Assembly: GCA_022823235.1 (NCBI GenBank)
Contig: JAJDXO010000039.1
Coordinates: forward strand, 56,944-120,943
Source of the DNA: Rhodospirillales bacterium
GTDB taxonomy: Bacteria; Pseudomonadota; Alphaproteobacteria; Rhodospirillales; UBA2165
DNA length: 64,000 bases
Reading direction: 5' to 3'
Within the stretch, counting starts at the first letter, position 1. Every line of letters starts with the position of its first letter. The notes beneath the pieces were generated by a model. The model ran no database searches. It saw only the letters and a list, made by a program, of their open reading frames with translations, and was not told the origin of the DNA. The position numbers and the translations under genes were made by a program. Below are positions 9,117-18,672 of this stretch, piece after piece.

Positions 9117-9930
9117 ACTCGGCATCATCGCGGGAGGGGGAGACCTTCCCAAGCTGGTCATCGAAGCCTGCCGCGAAAGCGGACGCGCCTTCTACGTTGT
9201 CGCCCTTGAAGATCACTTCGATTTCTCTCTTGACGATGACGTACCGCACGGAATTCACCGGATGAACCGGTTGGCCGATATCCTCGATGCCTTGTTGGAA
9301 CAGAATGTCGCCGAGATCGTAATGGCGGGCCGGGTACGGCGGCCGGCACTCAAGGATTTCATGATGGACCGACGCTCGGCGGCGCTGCTGCTAAAGATCG
9401 GCGGTCTGGTTTCGGGCGATGATAGTTTGCTGCGCCGCGTGTCCCGGGGCTTCGAGGATTACGGCTTTCGCGTCATCGGCGCTGATCAAGTCGTGGCCGA
9501 TCTGCTGGCCCCGCGGGGCATATTGGGGCGGCACGGGCCGGATTCCCAAGCGCTGGCCGATATAGAGATCGGCATTGCGGCCGCACGGCAATTGGGCGCG
9601 CAGGACTTGGGGCAGGCTGTGATTGTACGGGCAGGCGAAATCCTGGACATCGAGGATGAAGCCGGGACCGCGGCGCTGGTCGCCCGATGTGCGCCCGTGG
9701 ACGGCACTAGGTCGGGAGTCCTCGTGAAGATGTCCAAACCCGGGCAGGACCGGCGAGTTGATTTGCCGACGATCGGGCCGGATACCATTACGGAAATTGA
9801 CCTGGCCGGCCTTGGGGGTGTCGCCGTCGAAACCGGGCGGTCGCTGATCCTCAAACGCCTTGAAGTCATTCGTCGGGCCGATCACCGTGGCGTCTTTGTC
9901 CTCGGCATTGCCCCCGGGGCGGATACCTGA
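9106..9930 (+). CDS. lpxI: UDP-2,3-diacylglucosamine diphosphatase LpxI
   Basis: LpxI hydrolyses UDP-2,3-diacylglucosamine to lipid X. It replaces the unrelated LpxH in alphaproteobacteria. The 274-residue protein matches the DUF1009 pattern: N-terminal GIIAGGGDLPKLV, a central GRVRRPALKD segment, and a C-terminal QDRRVDLPTIGPDTI that carries family-conserved acidic residues. The ATG is inside the 3' end of lpxA, and lpxB starts 3 bases after its stop, matching the substrate flow LpxA to LpxI to LpxB. Confidence 0.94.
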   Translation: MQPKLGIIAGGGDLPKLVIEACRESGRAFYVVALEDHFDFSLDDDVPHGIHRMNRLADILDALLEQNVAEIVMAGRVRRPALKDFMMDRRSAALLLKIGGLVSGDDSLLRRVSRGFEDYGFRVIGADQVVADLLAPRGILGRHGPDSQALADIEIGIAAARQLGAQDLGQAVIVRAGEILDIEDEAGTAALVARCAPVDGTRSGVLVKMSKPGQDRRVDLPTIGPDTITEIDLAGLGGVAVETGRSLILKRLEVIRRADHRGVFVLGIAPGADT

Positions 9931-9933
9931 GCG

Positions 9934-11088
9934 GTGGCGGAACGGCCTCTCATCTACATTATCGCGGGTGAGCCGTCGGGTGATGACCTTGGGGCCCCGT
10001 TGATGGCCGAAATCAACCGTCAAACGCAAGGGGCGGCGCGATTTGTGGGGATTGGCGGAGAGCAAATGACTGCCCAGGGCCTGGACAGTCTGGTGCCGTT
10101 ATCGGAATTGTCGGTAATGGGATTTGCTGAGGTGGTTCCGCGCATACCGCGAATTCTTTCACTGATCCGGCGAACCGCCGCGGATATTCGAGCGCAGCGG
10201 CCGGACGTCGTTGTCACCGTCGATGCCCCCGATTTCTGCCTACGGGTGGTAAAGAAGCTTCGCGGCGCCGGCATTCCGATCGTGCACTTTGTCGCCCCGA
10301 CCGTCTGGGCGTGGAAGCCCGGGCGGGCCAAAAAAATCGCTCGCTTGGTCGATCATCTTCTGGTGCTGTTTCCGTTTGAGCCGCCGTATTTCGAGCGCGA
10401 GGGCCTTTCCTGCACGTTTGTCGGCCATCCTGTGGTGGAGGGTGGGGCAAATAGCGGCGATGGGCCGGGGTTTCGACGGGCGCACGGGATTGCCCCGGAA
10501 GCCCCGGTCATTTGCGCCCTGCCGGGCAGCCGAGGCACCGAAGTGGGTCGGCACATGCCCATTTTCGGCGAGGCCATCGAACGGCTTGCGGGGCGCATTC
10601 CTGGCCTTCGCGTGATTTTGCCCACGCTTGAGAGCGTCGGCCCCATGGTATCTGCGGGCGCACGCGGCTGGCCTCTCCAGCCGATCATCGTGGACGGCAG
10701 CGAGAAATATGGCGCCTTCGCCGCGGCTCACGTTGCGATTGCCGCGTCCGGTTCTGTCGCCCTTGAGTTGGCTGCCGCCCGGCTGCCAACCGTTACGGCC
10801 TACCAGACCAACCCGATTACGGCTTGGCTGACGCGCCGGATGGTTCGGATTCGATTTGCCAATCTGGTGAACCTCATGAATGACCGGGAAGTGGTGCCCG
10901 AATTTGTCTTTGAGGCCTGTACGCCGGGAAACTTGGCCTCCGCGGCGGAACGCCTGCTCACCGAGCCGAATGCCGCCCTGGATCAGGTCAAGGGCATGCG
11001 GAACGCGATCTCACGATTGAGCCCGGACGGGGATACGCCGAGCCGGCGGGCGGGCCGGGCGGTGCTCGACGTCATCGCGGGACAATAG
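9934..11088 (+). CDS. lpxB: Lipid-A-disaccharide synthase
   Basis: A peripheral membrane GT-B glycosyltransferase (family GT19) that joins UDP-2,3-diacylglucosamine and lipid X into the lipid A disaccharide. The N-terminal AGEPSGDDLGAPLM, the VTVDAPDFCLRV strand, IVHFVAPTVWAW and the C-terminal ASGSVALELA donor-site region are typical. It has 384 residues and a GTG start. It is the last gene of the 11-kb plus-strand envelope cluster and converges on gltA across 14 bases. I see no strong U-tract terminator between them. Confidence 0.95.
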   Translation: MAERPLIYIIAGEPSGDDLGAPLMAEINRQTQGAARFVGIGGEQMTAQGLDSLVPLSELSVMGFAEVVPRIPRILSLIRRTAADIRAQRPDVVVTVDAPDFCLRVVKKLRGAGIPIVHFVAPTVWAWKPGRAKKIARLVDHLLVLFPFEPPYFEREGLSCTFVGHPVVEGGANSGDGPGFRRAHGIAPEAPVICALPGSRGTEVGRHMPIFGEAIERLAGRIPGLRVILPTLESVGPMVSAGARGWPLQPIIVDGSEKYGAFAAAHVAIAASGSVALELAAARLPTVTAYQTNPITAWLTRRMVRIRFANLVNLMNDREVVPEFVFEACTPGNLASAAERLLTEPNAALDQVKGMRNAISRLSPDGDTPSRRAGRAVLDVIAGQ

Positions 11089-11102
11089 TCCGGAAACGCG
11101 CT

Positions 11103-12419
11103 CTACGCGCGCTTGTCGAGGGCGACGAAGTCCCGCCGGGCGGACCCGGTAAACAGCTGACGGGGCCGGCCGATTTTCTGGCTCGGATCTTCGACCATCT
11201 CATTCCACTGGGCGATCCAGCCGACCGTCCGGGCAACGGCGAACAATACCGTGAACATGGTGGTCGGAATCCCGATGGCCTTGAAAATTATCCCCGAATA
11301 GAAATCCACGTTGGGATAGAGCTTGCGCTCAACGAAATACTCGTCTTCGACGGCGATTTTCTCCAACTCCATGGCCAGTTCGAGTAGCGGCTCGTCGGTA
11401 ATGCCAAGCTCCTCCAAGACCTCGTGGCAGGTCTGCTGCATCACCCGGGCACGGGGGTCGAAGTTCTTGTAAACACGGTGACCGAAGCCCATCAGGCGGA
11501 ACGGATCATCCGGGTCCTTGGCCTTTTTGACATACTCCGTGATGTTCGACTTGTCGCCGATTTCGTGGAGCATGTTGAGGACGGCTTCGTTGGCGCCGCC
11601 GTGGGCCGGTCCCCAGAGGGACGCGATTCCCGCGGCGATACAGGCGAACGGGTTGGCCCCGCTTGAGCCGGCCAACCGCACGGTCGAGGTGGAGGCATTC
11701 TGCTCGTGGTCCGCGTGGAGGATCAAAATCCGGTCCATTGCGCGGGCGAGGGTGGGGCTGACCTCGTAGTCCTCGGCCGGTGTCGCAAACAGCATATGGA
11801 GGAAGTTTTCCGAATAGCTCAGGCTGTTGTCGGGATAGATGAAGGGCTGACCAATGGCGTATTTGTATGCGTGGGCCGCGATGGTCGGAATCTTGGCGAT
11901 CATCCGGTAGGACGCCACCGTCCGGTGCCAGGGGTCGTTGATATCCAGACTGTCGTGATAGAACGCCGAGAGCGCGCCGACCACGCCGCACATGATGGCC
12001 ATGGGATGGGAATCACGCCGGAAGCCGCGATAAAACTGGTTCACCTGCTCGTGGAGCATGGTGTGGTAGGTAATGTCGTGCTCGAATTTGGCCTTTTGTT
12101 CGGCATTGGGGAGCTCGCCGAACAGTAAGAGGTAGCTGACCTCCATGTGGTCGCAGTGAACCGCCAAGTCCTCGATCGGATATCCCCGATAGAGCAAGAT
12201 ACCCTCGTCGCCATCGATGTAGGTGATGGTCGACTCGCAGCTCGCCGTCGAAGTAAACCCCGGATCGTAGGTGAAGTAGCCGGTATCGCCATAAAGGCGC
12301 CGGACGTCGATCACCTTGGGACCAACCGACCCGCCGAGCACCGGCAACTCGAACGCCTCGCCGGTCTCGTTGTTGGTAAGGGTCATGGTGTGGTTGGTGG
12401 TGGTATTGTGGTCATTCAT
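11103..12419 (-). CDS. gltA: Type II citrate synthase
   Basis: Condenses acetyl-CoA and oxaloacetate to citrate, the entry step of the TCA cycle. At 438 residues it fits the hexameric, NADH-sensitive type II family. Catalytic His residues are in [12 protein letters not shown] and [14 protein letters not shown], and the Asp is in PNVDFYSGI. The start MNDHNTTTN was chosen over an ATG 24 bases upstream that would add an arginine-rich leader reaching towards gltX. It is 33 bases downstream of gltX on the same strand and probably co-transcribed. Confidence 0.95.
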   Translation of the reverse strand: MNDHNTTTNHTMTLTNNETGEAFELPVLGGSVGPKVIDVRRLYGDTGYFTYDPGFTSTASCESTITYIDGDEGILLYRGYPIEDLAVHCDHMEVSYLLLFGELPNAEQKAKFEHDITYHTMLHEQVNQFYRGFRRDSHPMAIMCGVVGALSAFYHDSLDINDPWHRTVASYRMIAKIPTIAAHAYKYAIGQPFIYPDNSLSYSENFLHMLFATPAEDYEVSPTLARAMDRILILHADHEQNASTSTVRLAGSSGANPFACIAAGIASLWGPAHGGANEAVLNMLHEIGDKSNITEYVKKAKDPDDPFRLMGFGHRVYKNFDPRARVMQQTCHEVLEELGITDEPLLELAMELEKIAVEDEYFVERKLYPNVDFYSGIIFKAIGIPTTMFTVLFAVARTVGWIAQWNEMVEDPSQKIGRPRQLFTGSARRDFVALDKRA

Positions 12420-12452
12420 GCGCGTTCTTCCCCAAGGTGGCAAATGGTCCCG

Positions 12453-13859
12453 TCAGTCTTGTACGGCGAGCGCGTCGTCGAGACGGCCCAAGGTTTCATC
12501 CTGGCCCAGTACCTCCATCACCTCGAATATTCCCGGTGATACGTTGGAACCGGTGAGCGCAGCGCGCAGTGGCTGTGCTACGGCACCCAATTTGGCGTCG
12601 GCGGCCTCGGCGGCTTCTCTTGCCGCAGTCTCGATCCGGTCCTGCGACCAATCTTCGAGCTGCGCCAAACTCGGGCGGATATGTTCGATCATGCCGCGCC
12701 CCTCCGCGTCAAGGATTTTTGCCGCTTTCGGGTTCAGGGAGAGTGGGCGTTTACGCACATAAAATAATGCATTTTCAATAAGTTCCAGTGTGTTTTTCGC
12801 GCGCTCTTTAAGGCCGGGCATTCCATTGATCAGACGTTGCCGCGCCGCCTCGTCGACCGTCTCGCCGAGTTCGCTCTCCAGCCCCGGCAGGATCAGTTCG
12901 ACCAGCCGATCATTCCCGGCTTCGCGGATGTAATGCCCGTTGAGACTGGTCAGCTTGTCCATGTCGAAGCGGGCGGCAGCCTTGCCGACATCCTTGACGT
13001 CAAACCACTCGATCGCCTGGTCGCGGCTGATGATTTCGTCGTCGCCGTGGCTCCATCCCAATCGGAGAAGGTAGTTGTTTACCGCCTCGGGGAGAAAGCC
13101 CATATCGCGGTAGGCCTCGACGCCGAGCGCGCCATGACGCTTGGAGAGTTTTGCGCCGTCGCTTCCGTGGAGGAGGGGCATGTGGGCCATGATCGGCATA
13201 TCCCATCCCAAGGACGCGTAAATCTGAGCCTGACGGAAGGCGTTGGTCAGGTGGTCGTCTCCGCGAATGACGTGGGTAATGCCCATGTCATGGTCGTCAA
13301 CCACGACCGCCAGCATGTAGGTCGGTGTTCCATCGGCCCGCAACAGGATCATGTCGTCCAGCTGATCGTGGCCAACCCGCACGTCTCCCTGGATGATGTC
13401 CCGGATGACCGTTTCGCCGCCCTCGGGCGCCTTCAGGCGAATGACCGGATCTATGCCGTCCGGCGCCTCCGTGGGGTCACGGTCCCGCCAGCGGCCGTCA
13501 TAAAGCCGGGCGCTGCCGGCCGCCCGCGCCGCCTCCCGCATCTCCGCGAGTTCCTCGGGCGTGCAGTAGCAGCGGTAGGCCTTGCCTTCGTCAAGAAGCT
13601 GCCGGGCGATTTCGGCATGCCGGCCGCTCCGCGCGAACTGCGAGATCGGCTCTCCATCCCAGGCAAGGTCCAGCCAGCGCATCCCGCCGAGGATAGCGTC
13701 GACGGCCTCGTCGGTGGAGCGCTTCCGGTCGGTGTCCTCGATTCGCAGGAGAAACGTGCCCTGATGGTGTCTGGCGAACAGCCAGTTGAACAATGCGGTG
13801 CGGGCGCCGCCGATATGGAGGAAGCCCGTGGGCGAGGGCGCGAAGCGGGTAACGACCAT
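12453..13859 (-). CDS. gltX: Glutamyl-tRNA synthetase
   Basis: Charges tRNA-Glu. The class I HIGH signature is [18 protein letters not shown] at residues 5-22, and the KMSKS loop is present as KLSKRHGA. Length is 468 residues with the C-terminal anticodon-binding domain. Many alphaproteobacteria have two GltX paralogues, one serving tRNA-Gln through GatCAB; the sequence alone does not tell me which this is. The gene is divergent from comEC across a 90-base AT-rich gap that must hold both promoters. Confidence 0.95.
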   Translation of the reverse strand: MVVTRFAPSPTGFLHIGGARTALFNWLFARHHQGTFLLRIEDTDRKRSTDEAVDAILGGMRWLDLAWDGEPISQFARSGRHAEIARQLLDEGKAYRCYCTPEELAEMREAARAAGSARLYDGRWRDRDPTEAPDGIDPVIRLKAPEGGETVIRDIIQGDVRVGHDQLDDMILLRADGTPTYMLAVVVDDHDMGITHVIRGDDHLTNAFRQAQIYASLGWDMPIMAHMPLLHGSDGAKLSKRHGALGVEAYRDMGFLPEAVNNYLLRLGWSHGDDEIISRDQAIEWFDVKDVGKAAARFDMDKLTSLNGHYIREAGNDRLVELILPGLESELGETVDEAARQRLINGMPGLKERAKNTLELIENALFYVRKRPLSLNPKAAKILDAEGRGMIEHIRPSLAQLEDWSQDRIETAAREAAEAADAKLGAVAQPLRAALTGSNVSPGIFEVMEVLGQDETLGRLDDALAVQD

Positions 13860-13949
13860 AAATTTCGATCTAAGTGATTGATATTATTTAATTATTCAAA
13901 ACAGGGCGGGCAGTTTACAGGTTTGGTTCTGGTCTGTCATCCTTGCACC

Positions 13950-16082
13950 ATGACACGGGAGGATAAGCGGACGGCCGCCTTGGTGAGCGGCATTCTCGAT
14001 GGTGCGCGGGACGCGTTGCTCGAAGAGCGGGATCGTTGGCTGCTGTGGGTCCCGGTGGCGTTTGGCGCCGGCATCGGCCTTTATTTCTTCCTGCCCGATG
14101 AGCCGCCGGCCTGGCTCGCCCTTGGACCGGGAGCGCTGTCGATCGCCTGCGGTTGGCTGTGCCGCCGACGGCCCGCTGTCATGTTCCTATCCGCCGGACT
14201 GTTCATTGCCGCCGCCGGTTTCCTGAGCGCTCAATGGCAGACTCTGAGTCTCAAGCACCCGGTGCTGACCGAAAATCGCAGCGCCGCCAGCGTCCAGGGG
14301 CGGATCGTGCTCCTGGAGCCGTTTCCCGATGGGGTGCGCGTGACCCTGAACCGGATCAGGATCCAAAACTTGGCGGCGCCCCGGCAGCCGCCGCGGGTTC
14401 GCGTTCGTCTCCGGGGCGCGCAACCGCCTTTGGCGGCGGGAGACTGGATTGAGGTTCGCGCGGTTCTCTCTCCCCCGCCTCCCCCCGTTCTGCCCGGCGG
14501 CTTCGACCTGCAGCGTCAGTTCTATTTCCAGGAGCTTGCCGGCGTCGGTTTCGCCCTGGGGCGCGCCCGGATCGTCCAGTCGCACCTGGAGGAGTGGCAA
14601 TTGGCGACCGCCATCGAACGGCTGCGATGGCGGGTCACGCAGCGGGTGGTGGCCGCCATTCCGGGCGACGCCGGTACGGTCGCCGCCGCTTTGATCACCG
14701 GGCAACGCACAATCGTCCGTGAACCTGTCCTCGAGGCGTTCCGCGCCTCGGGGATTGCCCACCTGCTGGCGATCTCCGGGCTCCACATCGGTCTGGTCGC
14801 CGGGTTCATTTTCGTCATCGTCCGGGGCGGCCTGTCCCTGATCCCCGCCATCGCGTTGCCCTATCCCATAAAGAAATGGGCGGCAGTTGCCGCGGTCATC
14901 GGCGCATTTGCGTATGCCCTGCTTGCCGGGGCGACGGTCCCGACCCAACGCGCGTTTCTGATGATCGGCCTGGTACTGGTGGCGATCGTTCTCGACCGGC
15001 AAGGCATCTCCATGCGCTCGGTCGCATGGGCCGCTCTGGTCATTCTCGCACTGACGCCCGCCGCACTGCTCAGCGCCAGTTTCCAGATGTCCTTCGCCGC
15101 GGTTGTCGCCCTGATCGCCGTCTATGAATGGATCAGCCGCCGGGCGAGTGCCCGATGGGCGTTGACCCGGCGGTGGTGGCGGGGGCTGCCGCTCTATTTC
15201 GGCGGCGTCGTGCTGACCACTATCGTCGCCAGCGCCGCGACGGGCCCATTTGCCGTGTACCATTTCAACCGGATCGCCGTGCTGGGAATTGTGGCCAATT
15301 TGGTCGCGGTCCCGTTGACCGCATTTTGGGTTATGCCCCTCGCGGTCCTCGCCTTGATCGCAATGCCTCTGGGCCTGGACGGCATCTTTCTCGCCGCCAT
15401 GGGCTGGGGGGTCGGCGTCATCATCGATGTGGCGGAACGAATGGCGGCGCTGCCCGGCGCCAGTCTCGGGATCAGCGGTTTTTCGACGACCGCGCTGATT
15501 GCCGTGGCGTCGGGCGGCATGTGGCTTTGCCTGTGGCAAAGAAAATGGCGGCGGCTCGGGGTGCCGCTGGTCCTGATTGGCCTGCTGATCATCCCCCGGG
15601 TATCCAGCCCCGACCTCCTGGTAGACGGTGAAGCACGATTGTTCGGCGTGGTTCGGGAGGACGGCCGGCTCGCCTTGTCTTCGGTTCGGGCTTCGCGGTT
15701 TGCCGGTTCGGTATGGCTGCGGGCCGCGGGGCAAATCGGAGAGGCGCCCGCGCCGTGGCCGGCGCGGCCGGCCGACGGGGCCGACGATCTGGTGTGCGAC
15801 GCGCTGGCCTGCATCTACCACAGAGCCGGGAGGAAGGTTGCGCTGGTCAGGGACAGCTTGGCGCTCGAAGAGGAATGCCGGCGCGCCGATATTGTGGTGG
15901 CCACAGTACCTGTGCACGGCCGCATATGCCGGGCCGCCGCATTGGTCATCGACCGGTTTGACCTCTGGCGCGAGGGTGCGCACGCGCTGTGGATCGACGA
16001 GAGCGGAATCTCGGTCAGGACGGTTCAAGGAGAGCGGGGCGCGCGGCCTTGGGTGCTCCGCCGTCCGCGGGGCGGCATCTAG
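13950..16082 (+). CDS. comEC: ComEC/Rec2-type DNA-uptake channel, short form
   Basis: An inner-membrane channel thought to pass single-stranded DNA during transformation. After a cytosolic N-terminus there is a DUF4131-like soluble region (about 85-230), then the competence domain with many membrane helices. The marker sequence ASGIAHLLAISGLHIGLVAG is near residue 265. The C-terminal metallo-beta-lactamase domain is missing. In its place is a short tail with DDLVCDALACIYH, as in other alphaproteobacterial members. The ATG at 1 of MTREDKRTAAL was preferred; a TTG 72 bases upstream adds an unconserved leader. Converges on lexA with an 8-base gap. Confidence 0.9.
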   Translation: MTREDKRTAALVSGILDGARDALLEERDRWLLWVPVAFGAGIGLYFFLPDEPPAWLALGPGALSIACGWLCRRRPAVMFLSAGLFIAAAGFLSAQWQTLSLKHPVLTENRSAASVQGRIVLLEPFPDGVRVTLNRIRIQNLAAPRQPPRVRVRLRGAQPPLAAGDWIEVRAVLSPPPPPVLPGGFDLQRQFYFQELAGVGFALGRARIVQSHLEEWQLATAIERLRWRVTQRVVAAIPGDAGTVAAALITGQRTIVREPVLEAFRASGIAHLLAISGLHIGLVAGFIFVIVRGGLSLIPAIALPYPIKKWAAVAAVIGAFAYALLAGATVPTQRAFLMIGLVLVAIVLDRQGISMRSVAWAALVILALTPAALLSASFQMSFAAVVALIAVYEWISRRASARWALTRRWWRGLPLYFGGVVLTTIVASAATGPFAVYHFNRIAVLGIVANLVAVPLTAFWVMPLAVLALIAMPLGLDGIFLAAMGWGVGVIIDVAERMAALPGASLGISGFSTTALIAVASGGMWLCLWQRKWRRLGVPLVLIGLLIIPRVSSPDLLVDGEARLFGVVREDGRLALSSVRASRFAGSVWLRAAGQIGEAPAPWPARPADGADDLVCDALACIYHRAGRKVALVRDSLALEEECRRADIVVATVPVHGRICRAAALVIDRFDLWREGAHALWIDESGISVRTVQGERGARPWVLRRPRGGI

Positions 16083-16090
16083 TTTTAGTT

Positions 16091-16792
16091 CTAATACTTC
16101 CTGAATAGGCCTACGAGGCGGCCCTGGACCTGAACCCGGTCGGGCCCGAATATCCGCGTTTCGTAGTCCTTATTGGCAGGCTCGAGCGCCACGGTCCCGC
16201 CCTTGCGGCGCAGACGCTTCAGTGTGACTTCGCTGTTGTCGACCAGCGCCACGACGATGGATCCGCTCTCGGCGGTGTCGCATTGCTCGATAACCACCGT
16301 GTCGCCGTCGTGGATGCCCGCGTCGATCATCGAATCGCCATCGATCTCCAGGGCATAGTGCTCACCCCCGCCGAGCATGGAGGGAGGAATATTGATGCTT
16401 TCGGTTGGATCACGCAGCGCCTCAATGGGTGTGCCGGCGGCAATCCTGCCCAAAAGCGGCAATGCCGTCGGCTCTTCCGCGGTCCCCGGTTCGGGCGATT
16501 TCGGGCGAAAGCCGCCTTCGATGACATTGGGGGTGAAGCCGTTGGGACGCGCCGGTTGCACGTCGCCGGTGCGGAAATTCTCCGGCAGGCGGAGGATTTC
16601 CAAGGCCCGCGCCCGATGGGGAAGGCGGCGGATAAAACCCCGTTCCTCCAGACCGGTAATCAGCCTGTGGATTCCGGATTTGGAGCGCAGATCAAGCGCG
16701 TCCTTCATTTCGTCGAAAGAGGGCGGAACCCCGGTTTCCCGCAGTTTTTGGTCGATAAAGACCAGCAATTCGTACTGCTTCTTGGTCAACAT
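16091..16792 (-). CDS. lexA: SOS repressor LexA
   Basis: Represses the DNA-damage regulon and cuts itself when RecA is activated. The winged-helix DNA-binding domain covers about residues 1-70. The self-cleavage site is Ala119-Gly120 in RIAAGTP. The peptidase dyad is Ser154 in DGDSMIDAG and Lys192 in VTLKRL. The start [10 protein letters not shown] is fixed by an AAGGGGG ribosome site directly upstream; longer starts would bury that site. At 233 residues it matches alphaproteobacterial LexA. LexA boxes lie 65-104 bases upstream, indicating autoregulation. Confidence 0.96.
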   Translation of the reverse strand: MLTKKQYELLVFIDQKLRETGVPPSFDEMKDALDLRSKSGIHRLITGLEERGFIRRLPHRARALEILRLPENFRTGDVQPARPNGFTPNVIEGGFRPKSPEPGTAEEPTALPLLGRIAAGTPIEALRDPTESINIPPSMLGGGEHYALEIDGDSMIDAGIHDGDTVVIEQCDTAESGSIVVALVDNSEVTLKRLRRKGGTVALEPANKDYETRIFGPDRVQVQGRLVGLFRKY

Positions 16793-16856
16793 TGGGACCC
16801 CCTTCATACGGTGCGACAAGACCCTGGGCTAATTTGGGCGGTCAACACTACATATG

Positions 16857-16871
16857 GAACAAAACCGAAAC
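16857..16871. promoter_or_regulatory. Second, imperfect LexA box
   Basis: GAAC, seven bases, then AAAC. This is the LexA half-site spacing on the opposite strand with one mismatch in the second half-site. It lies 10 bases from the perfect box and about 65 bases upstream of the lexA start. It may be a weaker second operator or chance. Confidence 0.4.
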
Positions 16872-16881
16872 GCCCATACAT

Positions 16882-16896
16882 GTTCTAGTTTGGTTC
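16882..16896. promoter_or_regulatory. LexA box (alphaproteobacterial type)
   Basis: GTTC, seven bases, GTTC: a perfect match to the direct-repeat SOS operator known from alphaproteobacteria. It lies about 90 bases upstream of the lexA start codon in the gap between moeA and lexA, both on the minus strand. Position and sequence fit lexA autorepression. Confidence 0.75.
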
Positions 16897-16964
16897 TTTT
16901 TTGGGGTCAATAGGGAATTTTGCGAAATTACCCAAAAATTTTCCGTTTGGGCCGCACCGGGGAC

Positions 16965-18182
16965 TCAGACCGAGAGATTGCTCCAGTCCAGCCGGATGAT
17001 GTCGACCCGCTCCCCCGCGGCCAGCGGCGGGGCGTTGGGCGGCCGGATGACCAGGCAATCGGACTGGGCGAACAGGCGCAGCATGGAGCTGTCCTGTTTC
17101 TCGAACGGGGTGGCGGTCAATTCGCCTCCGGCGCTCATGCCGAGGGTCGAGCGCAGGTAGTCCTGACGGTGATCGTTGGCCGGAACATCGCGGCCGAGGA
17201 GCGCCGTCTCCTGCGGGGTTTCGTCATCGCTCAATCCGAGCATGACGCCGATGGCCGGGCGCAGGAACAGCACCGAGGTGACGCCCGCCGAGACCGGGTT
17301 CCCCGGCAATCCGAGCATCGGTTTGCCGTGCATGGTGCCGAATATCAGCGGCTTGCCCGGCCGCATGGCGACGGTGGAGAAGGTGATATCCAGGCCTTCG
17401 CCGCCAAGCACCGTCTTGACCAGGTCATAGTCGCCGACCGACGCGCCGCCGATGGTCACCAGCATGTCGGCGCCTCGGACGCCGTCGAGCATCCGGCGGA
17501 GATCATCAGGGTCATCCCGGGCAATCCCGAGATTGACGGCCTCGCCGCCCATGGCCTCAATGAACGATCCAAGGCCGATGCTGTTGGAGCTGATGATCTG
17601 GTCGGGTCCAACCGGTTCGCCCGGCAGCACCAGTTCATCGCCCGTGGACAGCAGCGCGATCCGCGGCTTCCGGGTGACCGTCAGCCAAGGCACATTCATG
17701 GCGGCGGCCAAGCTCACATCGCGGGCGGTCATGCGCCGGCCCTTGGACAGCAGAACGTCGCCCTCGGAAAAATCCAGCCCGGCGGGGCGGATGTAACGGC
17801 CGGGTATGGGCGCCTCGGTCATGGTGATCCGGTCGCCGTCGGCTTCGGTGTCTTCCTGAATGACGATCGCATCGGCGCCGTCGGGGACGGGGGCGCCGGT
17901 GAAGATCCGCACCGTCTGGCCGGCGGCGATGCCGCCGTCATATCCGTTGCCGGCTGCCGATTCGCCGATCCGGGTCAATGTCGCCGGCACCTTGACGACG
18001 TCCTCGGCGCGCACCGCGTAGCCGTCCATCGCCGAGACCGCGCGCGGCGGCTGGGTGAGCCGCGAGGCGACATCTTCGGCCAGCACGCGCCCGAATGCGT
18101 TGGCAACGCCGACCCGTTCCGCATTGAGCGGCTCAACGCCGGCCAGGACCCGCGCCAAGGCGTCTGCGACGGAAATCATCAT
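16965..18182 (-). CDS. moeA: Molybdopterin molybdenumtransferase MoeA
   Basis: Inserts molybdate into adenylated molybdopterin, the last general step of molybdenum cofactor synthesis. The 405-residue protein shows the early AMDGYAVRAEDV segment, STGDELVLPGEPV, and the cofactor-domain signature GGASVGDYDLVK. The C-terminal domain IV is present. Its ATG overlaps the moaC TGA (ATGA), so it is coupled to moaC. The trpC-moaC-moeA-lexA order is common in alphaproteobacteria. Confidence 0.95.
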   Translation of the reverse strand: MMISVADALARVLAGVEPLNAERVGVANAFGRVLAEDVASRLTQPPRAVSAMDGYAVRAEDVVKVPATLTRIGESAAGNGYDGGIAAGQTVRIFTGAPVPDGADAIVIQEDTEADGDRITMTEAPIPGRYIRPAGLDFSEGDVLLSKGRRMTARDVSLAAAMNVPWLTVTRKPRIALLSTGDELVLPGEPVGPDQIISSNSIGLGSFIEAMGGEAVNLGIARDDPDDLRRMLDGVRGADMLVTIGGASVGDYDLVKTVLGGEGLDITFSTVAMRPGKPLIFGTMHGKPMLGLPGNPVSAGVTSVLFLRPAIGVMLGLSDDETPQETALLGRDVPANDHRQDYLRSTLGMSAGGELTATPFEKQDSSMLRLFAQSDCLVIRPPNAPPLAAGERVDIIRLDWSNLSV

Positions 18183-18667
18183 GAGGGCCGGGTCTCGGCG
18201 TCGAAGGTGCCCGACTTGCCGCCCGACTTGCGGACCAGCCGTATATCGCCGATCCGGATACCCCGGTCCACCGCCTTGACCATGTCGTAGACGGTAAGCG
18301 CCGCGATGCTGACCGCCGTCATCGCTTCCATCTCAACACCGGTCTTGCCGGTCACTTTACAAGCGGCGGTGATGTCGACGGCGCTGCGGTCTGGATCGCA
18401 GGTCAGCTCCACCTTCACCGAACTCAACTCCAGCGGATGGCAAAGGGGGATCAGATCAGGGGTCTTCTTGGCTCCCATGATGCCGGCCAGCTGGGCGACG
18501 GTGAGCACGTCTCCCTTCTTGACCCCGCCTTCCATGATCAGCTTGAGGGTTTCCGGCATCATATAGACCGAGCCCGCCGCCGTGGCCGTCCGTTCGGTCC
18601 GGTCCTTCCCGGAAACGTCGACCATCACCGCGTTGCCGTCGTCGTCGATGTGGGTGAGCTTCGCCAT
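18179..18667 (-). CDS. moaC: Cyclic pyranopterin monophosphate synthase MoaC
   Basis: With MoaA, converts GTP to cyclic pyranopterin monophosphate, the first molybdenum cofactor step. Family motifs include IPLCHPLELSSVKVEL, KTGVEMEAMTAVSIAALTVY and the C-terminal DKAVDRG-like segment (KAVDRGIRIGDI). It has 162 residues. It follows trpC by 5 bases and overlaps moeA by 4, so it sits inside a trp-molybdenum transcription unit. Confidence 0.96.
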   Translation of the reverse strand: MAKLTHIDDDGNAVMVDVSGKDRTERTATAAGSVYMMPETLKLIMEGGVKKGDVLTVAQLAGIMGAKKTPDLIPLCHPLELSSVKVELTCDPDRSAVDITAACKVTGKTGVEMEAMTAVSIAALTVYDMVKAVDRGIRIGDIRLVRKSGGKSGTFDAETRPS

Positions 18668-18672
18668 GCCGC

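Noticed and set aside
11089..11102. Possible terminator between convergent lpxB and gltA
   Set aside because: Only a 4-bp CGCG stem and no U-tract; it also overlaps the end of gltA.
14187..16028. 613-codon open frame on the minus strand
   Set aside because: Antisense to comEC, Gln/Asp/Arg-rich, no family features.
17117..17126. GGTCAATTCG inside moeA
   Set aside because: Same 10 bases as the palindrome arms, but with no inverted partner; it codes for moeA residues.
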